Notes: generated by a model from the letters alone, not told the origin. A DNA stretch of 64,000 nucleotides from Colletotrichum lupini (GCF_023278565.1 NC_064676.1:1736001-1800000), one strand, 5' to 3'. Positions 44,505-56,174 are shown, counted from the first letter of the stretch. Program-made: numbers and translations.

Positions 44505-46838
44505 ATGACGACAACCACGTCGACCGTCGTCGAGATGGAGACTGCGACGAACGTGCCCACCCGCCTGGAAGACTACGTGGGGTTCTACGGCGACCCATTT
44601 GTGACCCTACGAGACTTTGACGATGATGAGTTGAAGCCTACTCTGCCCATCACCAACAAAGAAATAACAGCTCAGAATCCCGCCGATGAGAATGAAGCAA
44701 ACGAGGCGAATTCAATACAAGAGGGTGAGGATGAGGATGAGGCCCGGTGGACTGAATACAACCCGCCAGCGTCCCTCAGAACAGCGCCAAACCTCACTAA
44801 CACGGTAGCCCTCGAGATCCTCCAGGTCTCCATCGAGAACCTTCAGGCAAGAGCCGCCGAGGAAAATCAGCGGCGGCAGCTAGAGGAAGATGAGAAACAG
44901 CGGGAAGCCGAAGCAGCAACCGCAAACGACGAGGGAGACGGCACGGTAAAGGAGCCGTATCTTCCCATCATCATCACTAGTCCGGACGGAGAACCCGGTC
45001 CATCGTCGGCGCTCGAAACGGAAGAAGTTGATAATGTCGAAGATCTCAAGCTGTTTCCCGAGATGACGGGAGCGGGCGAGGGCAATACCCTGTCACAGGG
45101 GCTCATCGTCTTGCCATTCCAGCCCAAGAAAAGAAGCCGCTTCGCCCTGACGAGAATCTTGCAAAAGATTGGTGAAAAGGATGTTGCGAAGGAGACGTCC
45201 CTTTTCGGTGGTAACTCGAGCAAGACGAGCCTGGAAGCAGCAGTGTCTGATGAACCCGCTTCTACTGTCACAGAAAAGCAAAAGAAAGCTCCTGTTACTG
45301 TGTAAGTCGCATCCCCCTTAACCCCTTTTCCAACACTGAACCCATTCTCGACATCTAACACCAAACCCACCAGCGAATGCGTCTCCTGCCTTGACGACTT
45401 CAGCCCAAAGAAAGTCATCAAAGTCACATGCCACAGCTACTGCCCCGACTGCTTCGAACGCCTCATCTCCACCGCCGTCCAAAACGAACAACACTGGCCC
45501 CCCAAATGCTGCCTCAACCCGATCCCAACCCGCCTCTACCTCCGCAAGATCTCCCCCGACCTGGCAAAGACCTGCAAAGACCGCGCCGCCGAGTGGGCCA
45601 TCCCCGTCGCCGACCGCATCTACTGCGCCGAACCGCCCTGCGGCCTCTGGGTGCGCCCCGAACACGTCGACGCCGCATCCCGCGTGGCCCGGTGCCGCGA
45701 CGGACACCGCAGCTGCAGCATGTGCCGGGGACCCCACCACGCCAACGACGCAGACTGCCCGCTCGACCGGGACCTCGCGCTGACGAACGCCCTCGCCGCG
45801 GAGGAAGGGTGGCAGCACTGCGGCCGGTGCCAGGCGCTCGTCGAGCACCGCGAGGCGTGCCAGCACATGACGTGCCGGTGCGGCTACCAGTTCTGCTACG
45901 TCTGCGGCCTGCGGTGGCGGACGTGCACTTGCACCATGAACCAGCTCGAACTCATCAAGAACGGGGCCGCGGCGCGGCGGCGGGAGAGGTTGCGGCGCGA
46001 GGCCGAGGCCGAAGAGGAGCTCCGCGACGCGCTGCGGCAGATTGAGGAGTTTGAGCGCGAGGAGGCGCTGAAAGCCGAGTTGCTGCGTCTCGAGATGGAG
46101 AGGCTTGAAGAAGAGGCGCGCATTGCGTGGGAGGAGGAGCGGGCTCGGCTCGAGAGTCTGAGGCGGTACGAGGTCGAGGTGAGGTTCCAGGAGCTGCGCG
46201 AGCTGCTGGACCAGATTCACGACCTGCAGGAGTTCCTGGTGCGGTACCAGCACGATAAGGAGAAGGAGCTCGCGGCCAACGAGGAAGCCATGTCGACGGC
46301 GGAGCTCGAGTCGAAGCAGGAGGTTGAGCAGCGAGCCCTCGTCGAAGCGGCCGCGGATAAGCTAGCCGCCAGAGTCAAGAGCCTGACGGCGGAGTACGCG
46401 GCCCGCGTGCTGGCGGAGCAGAGGACGGAAGAGACGTACCTCCGTCAGCTGGAGAGCTTCTTCGCGGACCGCCCCTCGAGCGAGGCGCGCATCGAGGTGC
46501 TGATGCGGGAGTTCCGCGGAACGATGGATAAGGGATGGCGGGCGTGGGAGCGGTGGCGGGACGAGGAGGTGGCGCGGCACAAGCTCAAAGTCGAGGAGGA
46601 GCGGACGATCCGGGAGGAGATTATGTACAGCGTGCGGATGCGGCACGAGGAGAGGCTCGAGAGGGCGCGGGCGGAGCTCGAGAGGAGGCAGGCTGCTGAG
46701 ATTAAGTGGGTGACGTTGGTTTTTGCGGAAAGAAGGCGGATGCTGGATGTGATGGAGAGGGCGGAGCTGGAGGGGGAGGGGGTGGAGAGGAATGAGGCTT
46801 TGGTTGGGGTGAGGGATGATGAGGCTGGGTCTAGTTGA
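44505..46838 (+). CDS. RBR (RING-IBR-RING2) E3 ubiquitin ligase with long C-terminal coiled coil
   Basis: Exons 44505..45301 and 45374..46838 give 753 residues. The ATG (MTTTTSTVVEMETATNVP) is the first in frame. The N-terminal ~265 residues are acidic and disordered with a Gln/Glu/Arg helix. RING1 starts at ECVSCLDDF and includes CHSYCPDCFERL and a later CC pair. IBR is YCAEPPCGLWV...ARCRDGHRSCSMCRGPHHANDADC. RING2 begins at C415 (CGRCQAL) and has REACQHMTCRCGYQFCYVCG, where C428 occupies the catalytic position of Parkin C431/HHARI C357. So it should form a thioester intermediate. From ~465 to ~740 the protein is an almost continuous Glu/Arg/Leu coiled coil, unusual behind an RBR. Substrate unknown. 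Exon 2 is strongly G/C-ending compared with exon 1. Confidence 0.92.
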
Positions 46839-47325
46839 CGGTGGGAAGGCGGCCTGGTCTACCTGATCTTGGCCGTCACGCTGATGATGTTCAAGAGTCG
46901 ACTTGAAAGCTAACAGGTTTACGCAGATGTGATGGCAGAGCATAGCAGTAGGCAGTTTGTAGCGACTGATATTTGGAAACACCTTGCTGGGAGGTTTGAC
47001 AGTTTACAAATCACACTTGAGATGTTAGCAAGGTGATCTTGACGCTTAATTCTTTATTAGACGTTGGATCAATGACATGGAGTCAACCGACATTGTCACG
47101 TCCTCATGAAACCAAATAGTAGATGACACAAGATGTCTGTATATTTGATCGTATCATTATAAAAGGTCTGTATCGCATGATCTCTGTACAACATTAAATA
47201 GTGGGGGTATCTGCATGCTCGTATATGCTTTCATGTCACGGAGCTTTAAGCCCGTGAGATGCTAAATTTGGGAGAAGGGAAATCCCCAACGCGATGGTGC
47301 CAAGCACACACACACATAGCCTCTC
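46839..47325. other. Convergent 3' flanks of RBR gene and sugar transporter
   Basis: 487 bp, AT-richer than the flanking coding DNA, with a short (CA)n run near 47303-47314. No gene was recognised. Confidence 0.55.
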
Positions 47326-49219
47326 TCAACCGCGCTTGTGCTCCAACTCCTCGGCCTCGTGACCGAGCTTGATCTCCTGCTCGACCTGCGCGAGATCGAG
47401 GTCCGCAACCTGGGCGTCGGGGCCGTCGATGACCTTGACGAGCTCCTCGAGCGTAGGGCCCTTTGTCTCGACGTAGAAGAGGTACACAAAGACGAGTTCG
47501 AGAAAGATCCAGCACTGTGAAACGCAATATCATTAGCCAAAATGTTCATTGACCTCGAAGCAGAGTGAAAACTTACAGTGTAGATGAGGTACAGCTTCCA
47601 GGTGTGGCCGGTAAAGTAGTCAAACGCGTAGGGGTTGGCGTAGTTGTTGAGCGTGAGGGCGGCCTGAACGGTCAAGTTGACAATCATGAGACCCTTGGCA
47701 CGCAGCTTGTACGGCAGGATTTCGATGGAGTAGCTGATGAGGAGACCGGACCACGCGAAGGCGTAGAAGAAGCCAAACAGCCAGATGAAGAAGATCATGG
47801 CGTAGTTGGAGCCGGGCGAGCCGTGCTCCTCGTACAGGCCGGCAGACAAGGTCCAGAAGACGAAAGTCATGAGCATGCCGCCCGTGGAGGCGAGGAAGAT
47901 GGGTCGGCGACCGAAGCGGTCGACCTGCATGGCCAAGGTCAGGGAGGTGATGAGGGAGAGACCGGTCTGGCCGGCGGAGAGGCCGAGGCGGGCGGTGGAG
48001 CTCTCGATGCCGGCGTTGGCATAGAGGATATTTGTGTAGTTTGAGATGATGGCGTTGCCGGACCACTGCGAGAAGAGACCGAGGGAGATGAGGACGATGA
48101 ATCGGTACTTGTTGCCGGCGGTGCGGAAGAAGTCGAGGTAGCTGCTGCTGTTCTTGGCGGCGATCTCGCGCTTGATGGTCTCGCGAATCTCGCGGAACTC
48201 GAACTGGACGGTGGGGTTGTTGGTGTCGCCGTTGGCGTGGTACTTGCCCAGGATCGCGAGGGCCTCGTCGTGGCGGTCCTTGGCGATGAGATAACGGGGA
48301 GACTCGGGAACCCCTGTTTTGATAACCAGTCAGAATCTGACGGAGAACCTCGATTCATGAAGATGACTTACAGAAGATGAAGGCGAGCTGGATGACGGAG
48401 GGCACCGCCTGGCCAATGGCAGGGATACGCCACGACCACTCATTTCCGAGGAAGTCGGTTCCGAAAGAGAGCCAGGCGACGACGAGGGCACCGACGTTCC
48501 ACAAGCAGTTGTAAACCGTCGTCAAGCGAGCACGATGCTGGGGGTGGCAAAGCTCAGCGAGCAACATGGGCGACGTGATCTGGGCAAAGGAGTTGCCGAA
48601 ACCAAGAAGGACACGACCGCCCATAAACACTGCGAATGGTCAGCCTCTGAGAAACCGCTGCTACATCTTTGTAGCTACTTACTGCCCATGCTTGTGCAGG
48701 CGCCCTGCAAGACGGCACCGGCAACCATGATCAAGCAGCCGATGACAATGGGGATCTTTCTGCCAAAGTTGTCGGCAATGAAGGGGCTTCAAAAGGGTCA
48801 GTAAACTTGTCGATCGCCCGGGGGCTTCGTGTGAGAACGTCGCTTACACAATAGGAATCGAAACCAGACTGCCGATTTGGTAAAAGGCACCAAGAAGACC
48901 AAGCTGGCCTCCCTTGGGGTGATCGAAGAAGGACTGCCATGAGTCGAAGTTCTGGACAGAGTTGAAGAACATGCTGCAAATCACGTTACTGTCAGCAAAC
49001 GGGCCTGATTGTGTTCTCTTTCAAGATCGTTTGCGCAACTTACCCATCGTAACCAGTAGTCGCGGAGGCAATGCAAAGGACGAAGGCGTAGAAGTAAAGC
49101 TTCCTCAGACCGGGGTCCTTCACCCAGTTGACCTTTTCAAAATCCGGCGCCTCTTCCTGAGCTATGACAACAGCCTCGCTGTTGGTCTTCTTCTGTGTAA
49201 CGCCCTTGAGGAAACCCAT
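47326..49219 (-). CDS. MFS sugar transporter (lactose-permease/hexose-transporter family)
   Basis: Six exons, complement(47326..47514, 47577..48313, 48372..48629, 48683..48786, 48848..48973, 49044..49219), give 529 residues. Donors are all GTAAGB and phases agree throughout; one acceptor is the less common GAAG (48787). The twelve-helix SP-family pattern is visible: ATTGYDG in TM1, ADNFGRKIP in loop 2-3, GGRVLLGFGNSFAQITSPMLLAEL in TM4-5, WVPESPRYLIAKDRHDEAL in the central loop, VDRFGRRPIF in loop 8-9, and VETKGPTLEEL after TM12. These are the sugar-transporter signatures. The GNSFAQITSPMLLAE form is typical of the LAC12-like fungal branch. The substrate (lactose, cellobiose, other sugar) cannot be told from sequence. 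No hydrolase gene is adjacent. Confidence 0.94.
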
Positions 49220-52200
49220 TTTGGCGTCTGCTCAATGGAGCTATATATCGTGTGTGGGTTTGTCGTGGTGAGTTGACGTTTGGCTTTTTGCCGGCGACCA
49301 GAGCAAGAGCCAGAAGCAGGTCTCCGTGTTGTTTTGGGCCAGAGGATGACTTGAGAGGGACGGACAGGGCGAGAAGGACAACTTCAATCTACGACGCGGG
49401 GTCTCCAGGTCTTATTATATGGAGCTGTGGATCATAAGACGAACAGATGGGAAGCAAAGAATAAACAGTGCGAACAGCTTCAGACGGGGCATCGGACCGG
49501 GAAGGCCTAGGTCTAGAGACCGGTCTTCTTGGGGGCGGGGGGGGGGGGGGGTGTTGGAAGCTGGAACCACTTGGTTGGGATCCTTTGCGTGAAATCCTAG
49601 CGGAGGTCGACCGGTTCCCAATCAGCTGTCAATATCATAGCGACTCTGAGAATATCGTCCTGCACGAGGACGAAGCAGCCTGCCGGCCCAGGTAAATTGT
49701 CAGGCCCATGGAATCTCCTAGTGCGTACGCGGCGCAGGGGATTGCCACTGTCTCCCGGCAAAATGCGATGGGCTTGAACCGTTTCAAGACAAAGCTTCGC
49801 TGCCAAGTTTGGCTCCGAGAAGTATCAAGTCACGAGGGGCGGGAGGCTTTCCTCTACTCTCTACCCGTACGGCGTACACCTATCCGAACTGGGCTCTTCC
49901 CCAAGAAATCTGCTGCCGTCCGAACGGGTGAATGCGAATCGGACACCTATTTCTCCAAACTTTGGCAATCGTATTTTGCCGGGCGCCTGTGTGGACACTT
50001 CAACCCACTAGACAAGGACAAGACTAGATGGGAAGAGGGCGAAAGGTGTGAGAGTTCCCACTTTGCTGAACGTTCCCCCTGGGGTCCCGTGGAGAAGGAG
50101 GTGGAGGTAAGCAGGGAGGTTGTCTTTCAAGTGGAGACTGCGACGGTCCCGCCCGTTGTCCCATTCTCTTTCCCCAAGGTGACTCGACACGCTCGACTAC
50201 GACTGAAAGTTGTAAACATACGTGTATGAAGATTGAGGTGATGAGAAGGACAGTTCCGGGAGGTTCTCAGTTGACGTCAATGGCTGAATTTTCGGACAGG
50301 AGGCTGAAAAAGACGGACAGCTTTTGCCGGCTGCTTAAGAGTTAACCCCAGAGATATCCTAGCAAGTGAAGACGGAGAGAAAAAGAACCGCAAAATTAGA
50401 CGAGCTTGGGGTTGACTAGTCGACTGCTGCGGGGAAGAAAGGCCGAGGTGGACGACTCATCGCTAAGCTAAAATCGGTCGTCTTTACCACTAGAATGTGG
50501 GCGCTGGGAACATGGCGACTCGACTTAAACCCGGCATGACGCTTCCGTGACTCGCCAGGTATACTCCGTACACTTTCTATTCCGTGTGTTTCCGTGTGCC
50601 GTGCCGTTGCTGGGCCGGCTTGATGCAGTGATCACGCCGGGGCCGCAACGAAGTATCAGTCAATGGTTGCTTCTCACGCGTATTATCCCAATAATTTCTG
50701 GGGGAAATGAGAGAAAACTTGCTCGCCACGTGAAAACGGGAAGCTCTTTCGACGCATGAAAAACAGTAAATGCTTCAATAAGGTGCTCGGTACTCATGTC
50801 CGGGGACCAAAGTTTGCTGCGATGAGGCGGTAGGCCAAACCGAAAGTGCAGACACCTCCGTCCCGTCGATGCAACTTTGTCGAGGAGCGACCCCTGCTGA
50901 GAGAGACACCCTCGGTAAAGCTTTCCACCGTGCCATTGGCGTTATTTTGAGGACACGGGTTGCGGGCCTGGTACCAAAAGCTAGACGGGCCTTTTGCGCT
51001 TACTCAAACCACTGAGGCGTATTCAAATTCTAGAGACAAGTCTGCTTCTCACACGGTGAGTAATGGCAACGTGATATGCCTCTTGACGCCATATGTCGCT
51101 TTCAGCGCGATCAGTCCTTGTACCGGCGGGATGAATTCCGCAGCAATGGGGCGACAGCGGGTGCATGCGAATCTCTCGTAACTTGGTCGGCCGAGAACCG
51201 CTCCTCTCTGAGTACCCATAGACCCACCCTCCCCAAGGTCATTGAGGGTGTGGATTCGTGGGCGTGCTCTGTGCGGAGGGTCACCATGAGGGCCAAGATT
51301 CTTCCGTCGATACTGCTGCTCGACTGTCAGTCGATCCATGATGAAGCGGAACAGCCCGACTTTGCATTCCATCCCGCCCTGTAAAGAGGACTCGAGAGTG
51401 CTAAGGCCTGCCAGTCTCAGTCAGATCACTCCTTGAGTGACTTTCGTCAGGATCCTTGCCAGGTGAAGAGTTCACGTGGGTGCTTCCGAGCGTGGGTGTG
51501 AACAGCGGTGGGGGGTGTTGGGGAAGGCCTCGCACACCAGGCCTGTCAGTGGTACGACACTTGAGCAGCTCATACCCAGCATAATGATCGAGTTCCCTAG
51601 TCGAACGGTCTTGCCTCTACACTAAACCGTCGTGGGTCGTGGAGATGCATTTGCGGAGCCCCACGACAACGCTGAGAATCGCACCGTGTCCAAGTTTGAC
51701 TGTTGGAGAAGACTCGAGGGGTTGGAGATTCCTAGCGTGAGGTTGAAAAAATGGCTACTGCGCCGCTGCCTCACATGGGGGTTTCTGCCAGGATACCACG
51801 TCGTTGACCGGCGCCACCCAGGGCACCCGATGCATTTAGCCATTTAGCCTGATATCAGGCTGAATGACGCCCGGTAGTGGTTGATAGAGGGAAGATCGCG
51901 CTATGCCAACGGCAGAACATTGGATTGCAGGGTCTTGCCCGTGACTGAACCAACACGAACGGAGTTGCAATACAATTAACCGTAGTCGGCTCTCAGCCGA
52001 CGCGTTCCTCGCTGCAGACTCGCAAGTCGATGGTCGCGTTCGAGACATAGGTAGGTAGTCAGCCGCCTTCGTGCTTCCTCTTGTCCGTAGTGTCTTTCAA
52101 CCGGGCCGACTTTTCGATCAACGGCAGTCTGTGGACAGTCTAGGCGGCTCATGACAGCTCACGACAGCCTCGGTAACAGCAATAATTGCATGGCCTGTAA

Positions 52201-53076
52201 TAGGACCAGACCGATATACACGTAGATGATCTTCTCATGTAGCCACCACAGCTGCAAGTATCTTGATGCACAAAGTCCAACTCACACCGGTAGCTGTATC
52301 CGAAAGCCTCCTTGAAGTACGCAGCTTTCGAATCACATACTTGTCGAGCTGTTGTCGGCTTGCGGCTGCTCCTCGAAGGCAGGGGTAATTTATCCATAAA
52401 TTGCCGGCATGTCGCCGCTAAGGGTATTATTCCCAAGTTGCCGATTGATGGGGGATCGTCGAATCCGTGATCTTGGGACCAATTGCTTGTATTGCTTGCA
52501 GCGCAGCACCCATCCTCCAGGACTGGTCCCTGAGAAGTCTCCGTAGCAAGCCGCAGGACCAAGAAATTGACGTTCCCGTGGGAGCAACCGTCAAGCGACG
52601 GTACCTGCATAGTAGCCGGTGTCCGGTGGCCGTCTGGTCCCATGGCCGCCGCATATTGGTGATGCCTTGAAAGGACACCTCAAATGGACATTCTGCCGTA
52701 ATTTGTCATACTTGGGGGAATTGTCCGAGGAACGACCGCGTTTAAGGTTCTCTGCTGAACTGGCTCAAACGAAATGTTCTCAGACGATGTATCAAGCATC
52801 TCTTGTATGCATCTAATGGGTATTAGGATTCTATGATTTGAAGCGCGAGGCTTGTTGAAGTCAGGAATTGTGACAGACTGCGATCCAAGTATGAGGCGCA
52901 CGGACTCCAACTCGACCAGCTCCTTCCCCGCACAACTCCGGTGTCATCCCGTACTCGTCCCACTGGGAACTTCCATCGCAAGATTCACTTTCCACCCGCA
53001 ATCGCAATCGTAATCACCAATTGGCTAGGTTAGGCGCTTTACTGCCGCCTGTGCCGCCGTACCGGACTTTCACAAG
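49220..53076. other. 3.9-kb gene-free stretch upstream of sugar transporter and PSI-like gene
   Basis: This lies upstream of the sugar transporter (minus strand) and upstream of the PSI-like gene (plus strand). The longest frames (49708-50229 plus, 173 codons; 52149-52643 minus, 164 codons) have no domain or linking introns. It contains an interrupted G run (49531-49551). It looks like ordinary non-repetitive DNA. It probably carries an extended sugar-transporter promoter. Confidence 0.5.
49531..49551. repeat. Interrupted G tract (G5-C-G15)
   Basis: Twenty G of 21 nt on the plus strand, about 310 bp upstream of the sugar transporter start. A potential quadruplex and a likely assembly length error. 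Confidence 0.9.
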
Positions 53077-53681
53077 ATGGACAAACTCAGCACCAAAGAA
53101 TTATGGCAACTGAAGCACAACTTCTCATCAGCCAGAGAATCGTCCGAAGAGCACTTCTTCCGGTGCTGGAACCACCAGGACTGCAAGGTGTGCCTGGCGG
53201 AGAACGAATGCAGCTGGTGTCCCATGGTACCGTTCTACCACGCCCAAAATCGGAAACGATGAAAGGAAATTTTGTGTGCTAATTCGTGATGCTGTGTCTT
53301 CGTTCCTTGATATAGACGTCCGCCTGTGTCCCTAATTCGTACGCGATTCCGTTACTGGCACCCGCCTACGACGAGAACATTTGTCCGCACTGGGCGGAAC
53401 GATGGGAGTTGCGCACCAAGCCGTTGGGCTGCCAGGTTTCGACTATTACGAGTCTGACGTCCATCATCTCCATAGTGTCGACGTTCATCGTGGTCTTGTT
53501 GGTGGCCTTGATCGTGCTCGGCGTCCGCTGGGGGAGACGAAGGAGTAAGCAGGACCCGGACTGGTGGCGGGTGTGGAAGCGTGACTGGAGCCGAGTACAA
53601 TTTTGGAAACGACCGCAAGGACAGGACGGCGAACGCGACCCGTTACTGGGTCAAGCGCAAAGCACGCGAGATAGCACGTAG
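53077..53681 (+). CDS. Small PSI-like single-pass membrane protein, function unknown
   Basis: Exons 53077..53226 and 53316..53681 give 171 residues. The donor is GTACCG and the acceptor TATAG; both exons are in phase 0. The spliced protein shows a Cys-rich N-terminal module: CWNHQDCKVCLAENECSWCP, then TSACVPN...ENICPHWAERWELR...LGC. This resembles a PSI (plexin-semaphorin-integrin) domain without a clear signal peptide. A membrane helix (TSIISIVSTFIVVLLVALIV) and a basic, Trp-rich cytosolic tail (WGRRRSK, DWWRVWKRDW) follow. Similar small proteins occur across filamentous ascomycetes, to my knowledge without assigned role. The missing signal peptide suggests either a reversed-anchor topology or a further 5' exon. 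Its stop is 100 bp from that of the converging cnxG-like gene. Confidence 0.8.
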
Positions 53682-53781
53682 CGAAAAATAAGAGCTGCCG
53701 CAGGGATTCACTCCTGCTGTGCCCATGACGACGTGGTAGAACCAAGTCACAGATACGAGGGCTGCCACCGACGGGACCCCT

Positions 53782-54072
53782 TCACCCGGAGCTGACCGGA
53801 GGAATGATGGCTACTTCATCGCCGGACCGTATTATCGGACCATCCTCGTCGTCCGGCCCAGGGATATCTACGTATTCTAAGTTGACCGTCACCAAACACG
53901 ACTCTAAGAACCTCTCCTTGAACCCGCCGTGTCTCTTTTCAAGCGTATCGAATAGCTTCTTCAGGGGGAGAGGGGCCGGCAACACCTCATATTGCTTGGA
54001 TGTGAAGGAGCCCGCACTTGCAAAGAACAAGACGTTGAAGTGGTCTTTGGGTGGCCTGGGAGCCGCAGCCAT
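53782..54072 (-). CDS. cnxG: Molybdopterin synthase sulfur-carrier (small) subunit, MOCS2A/cnxG type
   Basis: Single exon of 96 residues. The ATG at 54072 starts MAAAPRPPKDHFNVLFFASAG; the frame stays open upstream but without conserved sequence. It has the MoaD/ThiS beta-grasp pattern: FNVLFFASAGSFTS, LPLKKLFDTLEKRHGG, LVTVNLEYVD, and IRSGDEVAIIPPVSSG. The C-terminal glycine becomes a thiocarboxylate that donates sulfur to precursor Z. This supplies molybdenum cofactor to nitrate reductase and other Mo enzymes in the cytosol. The terminus is Ser-Gly rather than the Gly-Gly of bacterial MoaD and human MOCS2A; the essential last glycine is kept. Confidence 0.9.
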   Translation of the reverse strand: MAAAPRPPKDHFNVLFFASAGSFTSKQYEVLPAPLPLKKLFDTLEKRHGGFKERFLESCLVTVNLEYVDIPGPDDEDGPIIRSGDEVAIIPPVSSG

Positions 54073-54996
54073 GTTCGAAGTATGATTGGTAGAGATCTGC
54101 AATCTTTTGTTTGGGTTAGCCAATGCTACAAAAGCTTGGAGTGAACGCAAAAGAGTAGTTGATGGTGTTGGTGTCAGAGATCTTGGTGATAATTTTGATA
54201 CATCAAAAGGATTCAGGTAATACATGCTAATTTGGATACATCATCCCAACTGTTATAACGAGCAAAAATAGAGACTGTTTGACTTACCACTTCGCGAAAT
54301 GCCCCCTTTCAAGGGTTGAGGGTTAAGGAGAAGAAAAGTCCAAGGTTGTTGGGAATCTAGAGAAGTTTATAGCTGCAAGAGATGAGGGAGTGGGGCAGTC
54401 CAAGGAAATTTTCGTTGGCCCCCAATCACGTGACACTTCCAAGGAATTTGCGGCCCTGCGCTTTGCGGCTCTCAGGCGCAGCTTGCGGGGCAATTCGCGA
54501 TCGTGATGACAGTTGCAGTCTGGAGAAGTTGATGCTGAAGGAGAGTTCCAAGACTACGTTGATAATCAAATTGGTTGAGACTTTCCCCTGCACACGTCGC
54601 ATTCTCACATCGTTCCCCGAGGGGACAGTATCATCATCCAAGCAGCGTGGACCACAAAGCAGTCAGTCGAGATGCAAGAATTGGTGCAGAAGATGTTTGA
54701 TGAATTTTCCCAGGCTGTCCATTGATTGATATATCTCGTAGACGCCGTTCCCTTTGCCCCTTCCAGCGTCGCATCACAAACAGGTACACGAGGTTGTTCT
54801 TCGTGCAGAGTTGCCTCGCGGCTGGGTGGGAGAACCTTGCTGTATTCGCAATGCAGAATCCGTTTTTTGACTCCTCTAAGCACGAAAGCCGTGGGCTCGG
54901 GTGACGAAGCCCTCGCAATGTTCCTGTCCCATCCTCAGAACCATGATTCCGTTCCTCGTAATGTCCATAACACACGCCGCCGCCTATTCAGCTGCC
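54073..54996. other. Upstream of cnxG-like gene and 3' flank of RPS28
   Basis: 924 bp. Short frames (54382-54729, 54605-54975) show no domain. Nothing else was seen. Confidence 0.5.
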
Positions 54997-55440
54997 TTAT
55001 CTCAGTCTGCGGGCCTCACGCTCAGACTCGAGCAAGCAGAGGATATCGTCCTCACGGACTAGAGAGAGAGAGAAAGATGTTAGCCAGTATTCTTGGTTCC
55101 CTTCGCGCGGTTGTCGCTGTTGCCCCCTCTTTCGATGAGAAGGCGGTCGCAGGTATTCGATGGTCGCTTACCGGGTCCCTTGACGTTACGGATAATGGAA
55201 CGGGTCTCGTCGTCCATGAACTCGACGCGGACTTGGGTGACACCACCGCGGGAGCCTATACGCAGTCAGAAAATCTGCCAAAAATTCGTCCCTCCTTCCG
55301 TCTCGGTTGCAATCGGGGATTCGATCTTCGTCGGGGAGGGTTTCGTTTCTCTATTTTTCGGGGGAGAGGCGGGGCATACCGGTACGGCCCAGGACGCGGG
55401 TGACCTTCACAAGCTTGACAGGCTGCTTAGCGGAATCCAT
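54997..55440 (-). CDS. RPS28: 40S ribosomal protein S28 (eS28)
   Basis: Three exons, complement(54997..55058, 55172..55255, 55380..55440), give 68 residues, the exact family length. The protein starts [20 protein letters not shown], continues [16 protein letters not shown] and [10 protein letters not shown], and ends [11 protein letters not shown]. Introns are 124 and 113 nt with donors GTATGC and GTAAGC. The second ends in a (CT)n polypyrimidine tract before TAG. eS28 lies at the mRNA exit/E-site region of the small subunit. Because every exon is under 85 nt, no ORF search shows this gene. Translated plus-strand frames over the locus are antisense artefacts. Confidence 0.97.
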
Positions 55441-56174
55441 TTTGACTGCGGGCGAAAATTCTACGTCAGTCGATCAAGATCTCTGTCAATTTTTCTCAGG
55501 CGTCGCGACACGTACATGTATGTGGTTGCGAAGGTGCTGCTGGGTGGTGGGCTGCGCGGGTTGATGGTTGACTGCGAATACGATCTTTTTTTCGCTACGA
55601 AGACTTGTGGAAGGGCTTTAGCGAAAGGAAACCCTTCCACGGTGCGTGCTAGAGACCCAGCGATCTCTCATTGGTCGCGAGTTGGGCGCATTGTCCATCT
55701 GGTTTCTGCCGTGTTCACCGCTTACCGGAACCCATCTCCAACCCCATATTTGTGCTGCATACCTTAATAGCCCAGAAATAGGAATAAGAAGGGCATTGTC
55801 TATTGATCACTCTACCTTACTGTAAGAAACAGATGGCGATGCATCAGACAGAAGCAGGGTGGGCGTCTGCAGAAGTAGAGACTGGCAATAAGTTCGCTAT
55901 ATTTCGAACGCATCTGACATCTTGAATGTTTTTTTATCGGGTTGCGGAGTTCACCGAAGGTGCTTTGATGGTTATATCTGGCTTTCCATAGTCGGGTTTG
56001 TGGTGACATACATGCACGTCGAAGTTGGGAGCTCAGATCCTAAAACCTCGTAAGGGCCTAGCCATTCTACAACGACACATCGACAGCCAAATTATGGACA
56101 CGTTCGCGAGAGATTTTTTAATTCGGCTCGATTGATCGATTAAAGCAGGGGTATCTTTTGACGGCGGAAGTCAA
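55441..56174. promoter_or_regulatory. RPS28 promoter and 3' flank of dynamitin gene
   Basis: 734 bp with no other gene recognised. Strong transcription from here into RPS28 is expected from its role, but no specific ribosomal-protein promoter box could be assigned. Confidence 0.5.

Noticed and set aside
45318..46253. 311-codon minus-strand frame across the RBR gene
   Set aside because: Antisense shadow created by G/C-ending codons of exon 2; the plus strand has RING and IBR cysteines.
47565..48044. 159-codon plus-strand frame
   Set aside because: Antisense to transporter helices; Glu/Gly/Val-rich shadow.
49708..50229. 173-codon plus-strand frame in the gap above the sugar transporter
   Set aside because: It starts with ATG and is open, but has no domain, no biased codon use and no intron partners; not supportable without transcripts.
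52149..52643. 164-codon minus-strand frame with a Cys-rich end
   Set aside because: The Cys spacing fits no family I know, there is no signal peptide, and overlapping frames are equally open.
54726..55767. Two 224-225 codon plus-strand frames
   Set aside because: They run antisense through the three RPS28 exons, which are certain.
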